The notes beneath the pieces were generated by a model. The model worked only from the letters and a program-made list of their open reading frames with translations, did not search any database and was not told where the DNA came from. From Chloromonas sp. AAM2 (Eukaryota > Chlorophyta > Chlorophyceae > Chlamydomonadales > Chlamydomonadaceae), in NCBI GenBank assembly GCA_004335635.1, contig QAXH01004804.1, forward strand, positions 517-20,775: DNA of 20,259 nt, read 5' to 3'. This document shows positions 1 to 10,521 of the stretch, in pieces. Numbering within the stretch: position 1 is the stretch's first letter; every line of letters begins with the position of its first letter. The position numbers and the translations under genes are program-made.

Positions 1-221
1 TGTATGGCAAGGTGCTATGCAATGATGCTGATCAGGGTGGTGTTGATCAACAGGGACGGGAGCGGGTCATGTCCTACCCAGATGCACCTCCGTTGGCACA
101 CCAACCAACAAGAGAGAGTTGGAAACAGGCTGTGGGGCGTCTACGCGCTCACCACACGAGTTTGCTCAAGAGAGTGAAGCAGTTGGAACACTTGGTGGCG
201 ACTTACATCACCGACTTCTGA
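1..221 (+). CDS. 3' end of an unidentified gene (5' partial)
   Basis: An open frame enters at base 3 and stops at TGA 219-221, giving about 72 residues. No function is recognised. The last 35 residues are rich in Leu, Lys, Arg, His and Gln with heptad-like spacing (ESWKQAVGRLRAHH, then LLKRVKQLEHLVATY), so the C-terminus is probably a short amphipathic helix or coiled coil. The preceding part is hydrophilic and proline-containing. There is no start context at the left edge: the first candidate codon is a GTG inside the frame. I therefore read this as the last exon of a rightward gene beginning outside the window. It converges on the leftward gene ending at 515. A chance ORF is possible, because 70 codons is short. 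Confidence 0.4.
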   Translation, partial: YGKVLCNDADQGGVDQQGRERVMSYPDAPPLAHQPTRESWKQAVGRLRAHHTSLLKRVKQLEHLVATYITDF

Positions 222-514
222 GGTACTGGCCTGTCGGAATGGTTCACACACCGGTTTGTCTTTTGACAATGTAGGTCCTGTCTGTTAATTCGCTGTCCCA
301 GAATTGGCCCTGTGATACCGTGTACCACAACACCCGTTATCCACCCCGTGTGCGATTGACGCACATACGAATACACCCATGTTTGCCTGACACACACAGT
401 CACTGTGTGGCCACAGCCCCTGTGAGCACCACGGACAACACTGGTTCCAGTGGTACTCCCAGGAATTGTCCCAGAACTGGCAAACTTCTTTTGTGAGCAA
501 ACCTGTGTATAACC
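222..514. other. Convergent intergenic spacer
   Basis: This is the 293-nt space between the stop of the rightward edge gene and the stop of the leftward gene at 515. Neither strand shows a convincing coding frame, so it should hold both 3' UTRs. I see no UGUAA on either strand here. The nearest UGUAA for the leftward gene reads as ttaca at 203-207, inside the opposite gene. Confidence 0.5.
294..481. repeat. Short direct repeat pair in the 3' spacer
   Basis: TGTCCCAGAATTGGC at 294-308 recurs at 467-481 with a single T-to-C change. The two 15-mers flank a CT/CA-rich stretch. They may be remnants of a small duplication. No function can be assigned. Confidence 0.4.
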
Positions 515-3500
515 CTACATGACACTAGTGTTGATTATCGCTATGACTACGGCGGTGGTGATTGGTTGGCCGCGCAGCCCGTGGTTTGTTCTTTGTACCG
601 CCGGGCTTACCGCGGGTGCGACGGGCGATGCCAGGGATGAGGGAGGGGCGCAGTGGGACATGGGCAGCGGGGGGATGCCAGGAAGGGGGCTACCCAGCGG
701 TGACAGGAGTGCAGGGGAGCTCAGCGCAGCAGCCCCAGCAGTGGCCAGAACTGGAACCAGATCCTGAGTCTGGGCTCGTTTAGCAAACGACGTAGGGTCT
801 GAGGGCGGATGGACTGAGCTGTCTAGTGGTCGTTGGTACATGATGGGTGGCCGGTGATCCCAGGTTGGGTGAGGAAGGGATATGGATAGCACAGTGAACG
901 TGCTGTCAACAGGCAAGGGAGTACTAGTACTGTTGCTGACAGCTGTGTTGGCAGCGACCCCTGCTGTGCTCAATCTGGTGGCAGGCAGGGAGGCATCAGT
1001 GACGCCCAAGGGCTGTGGCAATGCGGGTGGCGTGGCGGATCCAGAGGCGCTTGACTGTGGATTTTTCAAGTCAGTAGGTGGGAGGTCTTGGCTGGCATCG
1101 GCATTGTTCATGGGGGCAGCGGCTGCAACGGCTGTCCATTCCTCTAGTGGGGCAGTCGCGAGTGGCTGTGCAGTCGTGCATGTTTCATTTGCAGTGGCTA
1201 CTGGCTGGTTGGAACCAGGATCTGACGCCAGTGAAGATTGCTCTGGGAGTTCTTCCTTGCTTGGCAGCGGGATTGTATCGCATGCCAGGCACGGCGTTTG
1301 TGGGACCAAACCCTGTCGGCTTGCTTCTGATGTGCTGACACATGTTGTTGCCAGCTCCTGGTGCTCAGGCCACTGCTGGCCAGGTTCAGTGGTGTCATCA
1401 TCGACCGCACAGTTCTGCTGTATGGACTCTGGCTGGATAGCCTGCGACGTTAGCGAGGCCTGACTTGTCTCGCTGGCAACGCCCTGATTTGTAGCCGAGC
1501 CTGCAAGCCGTGGCGCTTGCATCACCAGCTGGGCATCCACCCATTCAGCAGTTCGCACGTAAGTGCTGTCTGGGCTGCTCCTGTCTTGCTCACCCTCCAC
1601 GTCCCGCTCCTGCACTCGCCATTCATTCCCTTGCACTGCCGGCCAGTCAGAACGCTGCTGCTCCACAGCCACATCCTCCTTTGGTCTCATACCTTGGTCT
1701 TCCTCTAGGCAGCCTTCTACCAACTCAACTCCCGGCAACGCAGCCAGACGCACGTCACTACCAGAGTGGGCATGGACAGTGGTCAGACCTTCAGGAAATG
1801 TCTGTGCGGTCTCCGATGGCTGCATACCCAGAAGCAAGGCCGCTGCCGCCACTCTCGCTGATTCGCTGCATGCTGACGGCTGCACCTGCCCGTTGATGCT
1901 GCTGTCAGCACTGCTGTTGTTGATGTGCACACCAGCAGCACTGTCCTGCGCTGGTATCGGCACGTCTTCTGACTCTGGCACGTCTGCTGTGGTTGTTGCA
2001 TGTGGTTGCACGGCAGGGGTGTCTTGGGACACGAGCAGCTGAGCCCCATGAGACTCAATGTCGCCTGTGCCACCCGCTCCCTCACCCACGCCTGTGTCAC
2101 GGCCATGCCCTGTGTCGGTAACTGCGTGTTGTTCATGCACTTCAGGATTGACGGACGGCGCAGAATCTCCGTCCACCCTGATCAGAACGTCTGCCTCCTG
2201 ACCATGCTCAACAAGATCGCCCTCAGCATCAACCTCATCTGTTTCACTCTGCACTTTCAGCACAGCAGTTGGGTCTGATGAATGGCAGACTTCCACCGCA
2301 GCACCAGCCTGAATGACTGAATACTGGCTCAGACCTTGTGCTGCAGCACCTGCCACATCCAGATCTGCTGCCTTTGCCGCGACTTTAGATGGGGGGTGAA
2401 GCGCGGTCTCTGCCAGTTCTGCTGTGGGTATACTCGGTGCTGTAGCGCTTCCACCCTGCAAAGCTGAAAGTTCATGCTCTGCCTGGTAAGGCAAACGTGT
2501 CTCCCCTACATCTTGGACGTCATCGCATGGTGCATTGGACGTCATCGCACGACCTGTGACAGCTTCTAATGGCCAGCCAGGGCTCAGGGTGCTGTTCTCG
2601 GCGTCTGACTCGAACCGGCGTGCATGCGGCATGAGTCGCAGCTCTCCCGACTCTGGATAAGTGACAGGACCAGTGTGGCAGTCACCAGCGGGTGCGCTGG
2701 CTGACGTTGGACGTGCAAATGAGGGCATGGAAGCATGGGGCGGCACGGAAGCGCGGTCTGTTTCCGCTGACTGCCCATGTGGTGTCACGGGTCCGGAGCT
2801 GCCACCCTCGCCTGTGTTTGAGGCCCGTGCCAACCGGTGTAGGCTGCTCATGGAACGATAGCTGCTGCTGGGACTGAGCTGCGTGGGGGTTGCGCTTGGT
2901 GTGCTGGGGTGGGTGGGCGGATTGCGGGATGCCAGCGCAGCACCCAGATTTCCGACGGCTACAAAGTCCGCACTGCGGCTGGATGAACGAGGTGACCCAC
3001 AAGCAGAGGAATGGGATTGCGGCACCCGCTCCGGGCTGTTGTGTGAAGATACCAGCACCGTGGCGCATCCGAGGGCCTGGTCATAGGAAGGAGGTGGATG
3101 ATCGGGAGCAGGCTCGACCAAGCGCGCAAGCATGACCTGTGTTGTGACAGCAAACAGGCGCCAAGCCTGTTATTTCTAGTTATACGTAGTTTGTAGGTAT
3201 ACACATGGTTGGCTGTGCGGGCTCAAAGGTGCACAAAGCTAACCGCACCTGTGCCACAACTCCCTCACTCCTTGTCACCTGTGCCACAATTCTCTCACAC
3301 ACCTGCTCATAGCTCGGTGGCGAACGGCACCAACGTCCCAGATCGCCCGATTCTGACTTGCTTCGCATGGAATTTGTGAGCTTGATCATAAGTGAGGGCT
3401 TGCTGCTCGTGTAAGAACGAGCAGACGGCGAAACGTGTGCAACAGGGCTGTGCACTGCTACGCCTGTGAAAGATCGGGAACCTGTGCGCGAGGCGACCTG

Positions 3501-5861
3501 ACGATGCTCCGCTGCCCAAGGTTGCATCGCCATATCATCTTTGGTGGAGTTTGTGTCAGTGCGTGCATGCGCCACATCTGGTGCTGCCATGAAGAGAGCG
3601 ATGTCCTGTGCATCGCAGCTGGTGAGGCTGAGCTCGTGTGATGAGTCGTGTTGAGCATCGCCGACGCCTTGCCCAGCAGTGCCGGTTTCACCGTGCCCTG
3701 CGGATCCTGCAGCCAGGCACATGCAGTGCATGCGTAATTATCCTGCGACTTTCCACGGTATGCTAAGCACATCTGTGAGACAACTACCGGCTCTGAAAGC
3801 GCAAGTGATGTGCCAGTTACGTGCCACCCCTAGAAAGAGCACCATGAGTGGAAGTGCCTGAAAAACCCAAGCTTGAGCAATGCACTTGCCTATGCTCCAG
3901 AATGTTGCAGTCGTAGCCAATGAGGGTGCATCTCCAAAGCTGAAGCCAGGGAGCCCCACGGTGGGAGCAAGTTTTGCAAAGGCTGTGTCTGGGCCTGGCA
4001 CAGCACTTGCGTCAGCGGTGACAGTTGAGTCAGCTCCTGCAAAGGCGAGACCAGGGCAGAGGAGGCAGTGGAGGCAGGCGAATATTCACACCAGCTTTGC
4101 ACTCTGCCTCTGTTCGACCAAATGGGCACAAACAAACCTGAAGTGCGACCTACCACGATTGAGCTGAGGAGTGTTGTTTGCTACATGATGATTTGTACAT
4201 AACTGAGATTGTCGCGGCAGTAGACAGTTCTTGGCAGCGCTGTTGGACCTGGCCTGTGAAGTTCGCTAGGACGCTATGTCTGGTTATGTTGGTACAAGTC
4301 ACAACAGTGCAGGCCCGGGCGCCAAGACTGCTTCAAGCACCCACAACAGCTCTCTTGATGCACCACAACATTCTGCCTATCATCTCGTTGAAGAATTCAT
4401 AGTAGCGTCTAAGTGAGCCCGTTGACTGGAGCACTTGGAACGTCCTCTAATGGTGGTGCGCTCTGCGCATGCACTTGTGTTGACACCACGGCAGCCCTGG
4501 CGTCGCTGACTGGCCCTGAAGCCCTGACCAGGCGCACCTGCAATTGCCTGCATTGCCTGGGGCTCCACCTCGCCCTCATTGCTTTTGCACCTGGTGGCCG
4601 ACATGCCGGGCTGCTTCTCGCATTGCACCATCTCATACTCAGACTCTGCTGCGGTCGTGACCCGGTCAGATGCTCCAGGGGCGGCTGTCATAGCAGCCGC
4701 CGCCACTGCTGCACGCACTGACGCAACGCTAGGTCCCCAAACGCTTAGTGAGGCCATGCCCATATCGTCATCGCCCATCGGCCCGCTGCTGGTGCGGTAA
4801 GGCCTTTCACCACCCAAGGTTCGCTTGTCCTGCATGTCGTCTGCAAGGCTGGCTACAGTCTCAAGCATGCAACCGTCTCCGGGCTGTGTTGTGGCTTCTG
4901 GCTCTGCCTGGGTGGTGTCGTCAGACGTGTCGGAGGGCTCCTGAGCCAGGGCTGCGTGTGCTGTGATCTGCTGCAGCTCGTACAGGCTCTGTTGGAACAT
5001 GCGCTCTGGACCCCTGCAGCGCAGAGCACATCACTGCACAATCACAGCATTGCAGAACCAGCCAACGCATCATACAAGGACCTGCCAGTGCCGACCAAAT
5101 CTTCGTGTCAGCCAATGCCTCTCAGCACTGCTTGCTTGCATGTTTTTTGCGCATGCCGCTTGTTTGTGGCTGCGACATCGCTGAAAATTCGCCATGAGTA
5201 GAAGTTTGCCGCAACACAGGCTGCCTTCTGCATGTTGCAGATACATCGCATGCGACTGCAGAGCATATCCGTGATAGAGGTGGCAAGATGTACATTCCGC
5301 CACACAGCAGTGAAGCGCTTGTCAATCCTCCTTCTGCTTTCAGCCCCATCTTCGACCAGCCACATATCTGATTCAGTGCAGCTGCTGCCACATGCATGCT
5401 CGGTCCCACCAAATGTCACACAAGCGCTCTTAATGCATACTTGTGCGAGCCGGTGACTTCCCACCTCAAAGATGCAGGCATGGAGCGGGTGTGCTGCATG
5501 CTCGCCAGGGCGGCCAGGGCGGCGTCACTGGTGCTGGGGCTCATGCGACCATCAAAGTCCACAGTCTCATACCTGTGCACAGACAAGAGGTATCCGGGTA
5601 ACTCTAATGCGTTGGCATTCATGGGTAAAGCTGCCTGGTGAAGCAAGGGTATGTGCCACTACAGCATGTAAAACGTATAGAAAGCAGGGAAGCAGGCAGA
5701 CGAGCAGTTTTTTTTAGTTTCAGGTCTAGACAGGGCCAGCATTTTGAGGTCAGCGGGGCGTGCGAGGGCAGACTCACGATAAGATTTTCAGCCAAGCCAC
5801 TGACTGGCCACGGCAGAGGGGCTGAGTGCTGTTGGAACCCCCTGCCTACACGCACGAGCAT
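515..5861 (-). CDS. Large, mostly disordered protein with one hydrophobic segment and two PPxY motifs
   Basis: The model is join of 5778-5861, 5465-5658, 4538-5013, 3821-4036, 3249-3706 and 515-3136, all complement, totalling 1350 codons with every junction in phase (introns 119, 451, 501, 114 and 112 nt). Stop is TAG at 515-517. No family is recognised. Residues 303-323 (CIAQAW...VLFLGVA) form a probable membrane segment. PPSY follows at 453-456 and again at 491-494, both as PPSY-acidic-Gln. PPxY is the classical ligand of WW domains, including those of NEDD4-type ubiquitin ligases. The final exon alone is 873 residues, rich in Ser, Ala, Pro, Glu, Gln and Val, with no visible globular domain. 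Weak points: ATG 5622 inside exon 2 is an alternative start. The donor after residue 323 could instead lie about 30 nt further on. The long last exon could belong to a separate gene starting at ATG 3133. Protein identity is unknown; the coding call for the last exon is fairly secure because of its length. Confidence 0.62.
2513..2549 (-). repeat. 22-bp tandem repeat inside the large exon
   Basis: TTGGACGTCATCGCA occurs at 2513-2527 and 2535-2549, a period of 22 bases. Because 22 is not a multiple of three, the copies are read in different frames (one as QDV..., the other as MTSN...). This fits a recent slippage duplication in a weakly constrained, disordered coding region. Confidence 0.6.
3241..3300 (-). 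repeat. 30-bp tandem duplication carrying two candidate splice donors
   Basis: Units 3241-3270 and 3271-3300 share the 14-mer CACCTGTGCCACAA (plus strand; 3246-3259 and 3276-3289) and most of the next 11 bases. On the coding (minus) strand each unit carries CAG|GTG, so splicing could occur after 3249 or after 3279. The period is 30 nt, so either choice stays in frame and adds or removes ten residues. The repeated peptide reads RIVAQVTR and then GVVAQVRL. I used the 3249 end in the gene model. Confidence 0.6.
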
Positions 5862-7678
5862 GTCAGATCACAACTACCGTGTGACACTCACTCCCATGTG
5901 GTGCTGGACACTGAAACTGACGAGGCAGCATGCTGTATGCCATCCTGGCTGAGCTGCCGGCCAGTATCCATAGTGTGCCTGCACAAGGCAACAGTGTAGC
6001 CCTCGTTAAGTAGTCTTGCCCGAAAATCACCAAGTAACTGCCATACAGCAAGTACAGTGTTTGAACCGAGCCTTGGTTGGTTTCTGCTAGCGTGGTGTTC
6101 AGTATTATTGGCTCGTGCATTGCTTCATGCTTCAGATGTCGTCGTGTGCATGAGCTGAATTCTGTGCGGTGGCCTGGGCATCGGGACACAACAAGAATCA
6201 GGCACAAGGGTTGTCTTTGCGCCATTGAAACACATATAGAGTCGGTTGGTACAGCTACGCTTTGACTGTGATGCACGATATTGAGTGCTAGGTGTTTTGG
6301 GCAACAGTATGCCCATGATACTGCGCGACATAGAATCCGAGAAGCACAATGCGACCTGGCTTCTGCTCAACACCGCCGCAGATGTCACACACACTGGCTC
6401 AAACTACATCTGACGCGCACATGGGTCAATCCACACAGCGTGTATGGTCACTCCGCTTGCCTTTGCTGTTGATACTTGTGAGCACCAACATGTTTCAACA
6501 TGAGCAATGTCAAGCAATGTTCAGCTTCTTGCAGACAGATGGAGTCTGCAAATGCTGTCATGCACGCCCCACACTGTACTTTGAACTAGCACTTTGATTG
6601 GATTAAAGAAGAATTGTATTCCTGCACTTGCTTACATGAGTCGACACCGGAACGCTGCCTGACCTTGGTTGGGGTTTTGTAGGGCTGTAGCTGCAGTCAA
6701 CGCCAGAAAAGGTCAGAACGCCTGTGGCTCTCGCTAGTCCACGGTGTGATTGAAAACGGCCTTCCGGCACGCCGTGCAAGGATCACAGTGGTCAAGCGTC
6801 TCTCCTGCATGTTCTGGCGTTCGTAGAAATCACACCAGCTGTTGGACTGTCTGCAGTCGAGAGATGGATTGAGACAATGACATTGCGTCCTTGTCCTGCG
6901 GTACATGCCATGCCGCACAGTGCATGCGACATACTGCATGTCACACACACGCAGGAGCCTGGTACGCCCGTTTCGGCGAGGGTTAGTTGTCGCCGTTTGA
7001 CCGAGCCAATGCTGGAAGCTGGTGCCTAGCGCGTCTGTGCCAACACGAGACAGAGTGCAGAGTGCATGCCCACCTCTTCAGGATGCTGCCGACCTGAGCG
7101 TCTCGCGTTCAAATGCGTGAAAGGAGCAGCTACAGCAATGTGCAAGGTTCTCAAGGCTAGCTGTTCAACAGCACTGGTAATGTCATCGTAAGGGAACAAC
7201 ATGAAGCTGCTGGGATTAGCACGCTGTGGAAAGAACATGTTGAACACGGGCCTAAGCGTCCAGGCCGTATGACAGAATCCAGGTTAGTGCAGGGTAAGCT
7301 ACGCATGTCGTGTTTCGCCATGAGCTGACGTTGAAGTGAGCACAATTGCACAAATCGCCACACGTTCGGCCTGGCAGATATAGGTACGCGCATGGATGGC
7401 AACATCTCTTGCACATGCGTTGCATTGAACTGATGCACAGAAATGTAACTGTGCACAACAAATCTATCTAATCTATTTATCCTATCTGCAGCCAAAAGCG
7501 TGCTCCACAAGCTCCTCCGTCATGTGCTGAACCTTACAGTCAATGACAAGGCAGCAGGTGACAAAATTGGCAGGGTGAAAAGCGGCGTCAAAGTCGAGAG
7601 AGCCGGCAAGGCTGTGAGGAGAGACATGCAAGCGCACACACATTCAGGGTTCGTCTCTCATTCACTCAGGCATGTCCC
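5862..7678. other. Long intergenic region without a convincing gene
   Basis: This 1.8-kb stretch separates the presumed start of the PPxY-protein gene from the CPN20 stop. Open frames here are under 140 codons, most use non-ATG starts, and none has recognisable motifs or a chain of phased splice sites. The part next to 5861 should contain the promoter and 5' UTR of the leftward gene. The part just below 7679 should be the CPN20 3' UTR. I see no TATA-like element I would defend. Confidence 0.5.
7534..7538 (-). terminator. Candidate UGUAA poly(A) signal of CPN20
   Basis: The plus-strand ttaca at 7534-7538 reads TGTAA on the coding strand, about 140 nt downstream of the CPN20 stop codon. UGUAA is the typical near-upstream poly(A) element of chlorophyte nuclear genes. 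The distance is reasonable for a 3' UTR. The motif is only five bases, so chance occurrence is possible. Confidence 0.4.
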
Positions 7679-9984
7679 TTAGGTCTTGCACAACACATCA
7701 TCCTCGCGCAGCACGACGAACTTTGTGCCATCGGGTGTCTCCATGTTGTCGCCGGCATACTTGAAGTACAGCACACGGTCGCCAGCCTTGAGCTGCACAG
7801 GGCAGATGTAAGCATACGACAGTGTGGAACGCAGCAGTGTTGCATGGTATGCATCTACACAAGCAAGCACCTTACACAGCACGGTCCCCTACTGCTGGTT
7901 CTCTACAGCGCTGGAGACAGTGGTCAGTGCAGGTAGGGCACACTGCATGTGCTCACGAGAAACTGCTGGCAAGGATTTAGCTCAAGCGTTAGTCCATGCA
8001 TGCACTAAGCTAGCTGCGCACCGTCATGGGCTTGCGCTGTCCCTCCGCCTCCGGATCAAACTTGCCCGGTCCAACCTTCCACACGGTGCCACTGAGAGGC
8101 CGTTCCTTGGCCGTCTCCGGCAGGAGCACACCGCCCACTGTCATGTCAGACACCTCCTCAACCTGAACAACAGTCACAACCAGTGCCATATGAGCGAGTG
8201 TAGATGAAAACTCATCAGCGCTCCTGACATCCACCTGGCACAAAGAAATCATGCCTGAGCAGACTGTGCAGCAGCAAGAATGACAGAAAATCGTGAGCAT
8301 GGACATGGTCATTGTTTTGTTTCAAACCACACGGACCAGCCATGGTAGCTTCTTCCTTGGATCCCTACTATTCGCACGTGCCTTCCTCGGCGGCACTGTT
8401 GTCCACCTTGAGCCATGGCTCGGCTGAACTCACCTTAATAACAACCCGATCCGCCATGGGCTGCATCTCTGGGATGTCATCCGCTTGTGCATCTGCAGTG
8501 CAAGACGGCATCCAAGCAAACAAGCCCGTGAAAAACAAGCAAAATTCAAATCCTCACCCAGCAATGAGCACAATGATGCTGGCTCAAAGAGCTCCATGAA
8601 GTGCTTTCTTTCACTCCAATGATGGCCATTAAGGGCATGCATGAATTGCATCGTTACACTGCGATGCCAGCCTGTCCATTAAGAGCATACTGGATAGCAT
8701 GTGTTTTAACCCCAATGATGGCCTTGCCATATGGGCAGATTGGGTAGATCACCATCTGATCCCAGACACACAGCCCACATGCTGACTGCAATGTTCGCAG
8801 CTCCATGAAGTGCATCTCTACACGGCAATGATGGCCTTGCCATCAAGAGCGTCAGTCACTTAGACATGGGCTGTCACGACCTATGTTGTCTGCTAGGAAG
8901 AGCAGTGCATGACTGAACGCTGCTGGCTAGGACCTAACCTCGTGCTCTGTGTTGCCAACTCTTGCTCACTTGATCGTGGCATGATGCCGATGACGTCATC
9001 CTCCCGGATCAAGATGTAGTCCTGCTCGCCCATCTTGAGATCCGTGTACATGAAGCCAAACTTGGAGTAGAGCACCTGTAAGCGTGATGGTACAGCATGA
9101 TGTCATTCACTGCATGAACTGCAATTGCTGGCTGTTGGAGACGCGCAGTGATCATCCGCATGTTTGTTGTGTGGCAACAGATGCTGTACGATTTGCATAA
9201 GGACTGGTGGTTGTGCCCGGACTGGTCGCTCAACCTTACGCAAGAATGCTGTTCAACCATGCTGTGCCAGTAGGCAATCTCACCGTGTCACCCTTTTTGA
9301 GGGTGAAGTTGCGGGTGCCTTCAGATGTACGCCCGTCTCCTAGGTCCACAACGTCTCCTGCAACATCAGGTCCATGCAGACAAAGGACAATCAAGTGGCA
9401 AGGCAGGTGGCAAAGCATGGCTCTACTCCTGGTTCAGGTGATGCAACCGCTGACCAGCTATCACAGACAGCTGGTGCCGTAGCTGCTTGTGGCCAATGGC
9501 AGGCGACCTGTGAAAGGTGACCTACCTGATGTTGGCTTCTTAATGGCTGAAGTGGGCAGCAGGATGCCGCCACGTGTCTTCGTCTCCTCTTGACCAACCT
9601 TAACCAAGACTCGATCACCTCTGGGGCTAATCTGCAGCAACGAATCCAGTGACCAGAACAGGGCCACACCCAGTCCTGAGTTTAAGGGCGACCCCATGCT
9701 GCCTGGGCCTGTTGCGAACGCACAGTCATCATCAGCTGTACACTGCACTGTTTGAGCCTGTAGGCTGCATGCAAGGCGTCTGGACCACCTCGATCCATCG
9801 CATCGCCGTTCTACCCGCTTCTGGAACAATGTGCAGTACATGCATGCTGCAGCCCTCGGCTCACCGTGCTGAACCCCGCTGGGATCTCGACTGCTTCAGC
9901 AACAACACGCATGCATCGCCGGCTTCTCCTGCTGCATGTCCGGCTTGCGGTGAATGCTGGAGTGCGATTTATCAAGGCTGCCAT
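7679..9984 (-). CDS. CPN20: Chloroplast co-chaperonin CPN20 (tandem GroES domains)
   Basis: The model is join of 9865-9984, 9526-9631, 9284-9357, 8970-9075, 8434-8492, 8022-8162 and 7679-7792, all complement. All seven exons are in phase and give 239 residues, close to the usual size of plant and algal CPN20. CPN20 caps the stromal Cpn60 chaperonin during ATP-dependent folding of proteins such as Rubisco. Residues 1 to about 38 form a plastid transit peptide rich in Arg, Ser, Thr and Ala with no acidic residue before position 30. GroES domain 1 runs from about 42 to 131 (SPRGDRVLVKV; mobile loop with GGILLP at 61-66; YILIREDDVIGI). Domain 2 runs from about 146 to 239 (QPMADRVVIK; mobile loop GGVLLP at 165-170; GTVWKVGPG; FVVLREDDVL). 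The start ATG at 9982-9984 has A at -3 and G at +4 and directly precedes the transit peptide. Introns are 168-477 nt. The stop is TAA. Identification is secure; only the exact ends of the transit peptide are inferred. Confidence 0.95.
8590..8850. repeat. Degenerate repeats inside CPN20 intron 4
   Basis: The 477-nt intron between exons 4 and 5 carries repeated words. AGCTCCATGAAGTGC occurs at 8590-8604 and 8799-8813. CAATGATGGCC occurs at about 8618, 8713 and 8826, twice extended by TTGCCAT. CCATTAAG(G/A)GCAT occurs near 8626 and 8676. They look like two or three diverged copies of a roughly 100-bp unit. This may be why the intron is the longest in the gene. No coding capacity was found. Confidence 0.6.
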
Positions 9985-10018
9985 CCTGATGCAAGCGATT
10001 TAGTGGCAAAGGGTAAGC

Positions 10019-10470
10019 TCAGTCGCGCGGCTCCCACGCTGGCCGACGGCAATGTCGCGGAATGTCGCGCCTCCAGAGTTGGGTAACGGTTTGATCGCTT
10101 TTCGTTGTGCGTCGCGTTTTTCGCCCGCGCGTGACACAGGATACGAGCCAGCCTGATGCCAAAGTGATCCAAACGCTGCAATCTGGTATGCTGACATCAG
10201 CAGTGGGGTTCTTGATAGTGCGTGGCATGGCAATGCGACCTTTGGCGCCAAAGGATGGTAGCTCAGGCTGTGACATTTGCCTGTGTGTCTACAGCGGCGG
10301 CTATGCATGATGCAGCACAAGCCAAGCCACGCGTGTAGCACTTGACCCTGGGACAGCTGCAGAACCACGTTACATGGCCGAACCACGCCAACAACGGCCA
10401 TTACCTGCAAACGTTGAACTTCGTCCAACATCAATCTCTTGCCAAGGTTCTTAGAAGCAGATCGCTCCAT
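10019..10470 (-). CDS. Small two-exon hypothetical protein just upstream of CPN20
   Basis: The model is join of 10405-10470 and 10019-10267, complement, giving 104 residues. Exon 1 starts at ATG 10468-10470 and ends CAG|GTAATG. Exon 2 follows a TGTCACAG acceptor and is read in phase 0. The product is basic. Exon 1 reads MERSASKNLGKRLMLDEVQ. Exon 2 begins with PELPSFGAKGRIAMPRTIKN, which looks conserved-protein-like, and ends in an Arg-rich tail. I do not recognise a family, and see no signal peptide or membrane segment. The stop at 10019 lies 34 nt before the CPN20 ATG on the same strand, and no UGUAA occurs in between. The start context is weak (C at -3). An overlapping upstream ATG in another frame opens an 8-codon ORF. 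A further downstream exon, or a spliced non-coding 5' leader of CPN20, are alternatives. Confidence 0.45.
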
Positions 10471-10521
10471 GCGCCATCACACGCCCGCGTGTTTTAGCTG
10501 AATCTTACATCAGCCTAGCCA

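Noticed and set aside
882..1463. 193-codon plus-strand ORF
   Set aside because: It lies wholly antisense to the 873-codon minus-strand exon, and its composition looks like a mirrored reading of that exon rather than a protein. It has no motif and no phased splice partners.
2603..2625. tRNA B-box-like GGTTCGAGTC on the minus strand
   Set aside because: It lies in a coding exon and I find no A box, anticodon stem or acceptor stem at the right distances.
5638..5952. 104-codon plus-strand ORF
   Set aside because: It starts with GTG and overlaps exon 1, intron 1 and part of exon 2 of the opposite gene, so it reads as a shadow frame.
5863..6276. 137-codon minus-strand ORF
   Set aside because: It starts with GTG, lacks recognisable motifs and has no splice partner. 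The neighbouring ATG at 5861 opens a better-phased exon in another frame.
6697..6948. Minus-strand ORF with a basic stretch (LTTVILARRAGRPF)
   Set aside because: It is short, has no family match that I recognise and no donor or acceptor in phase, so I cannot separate it from chance.
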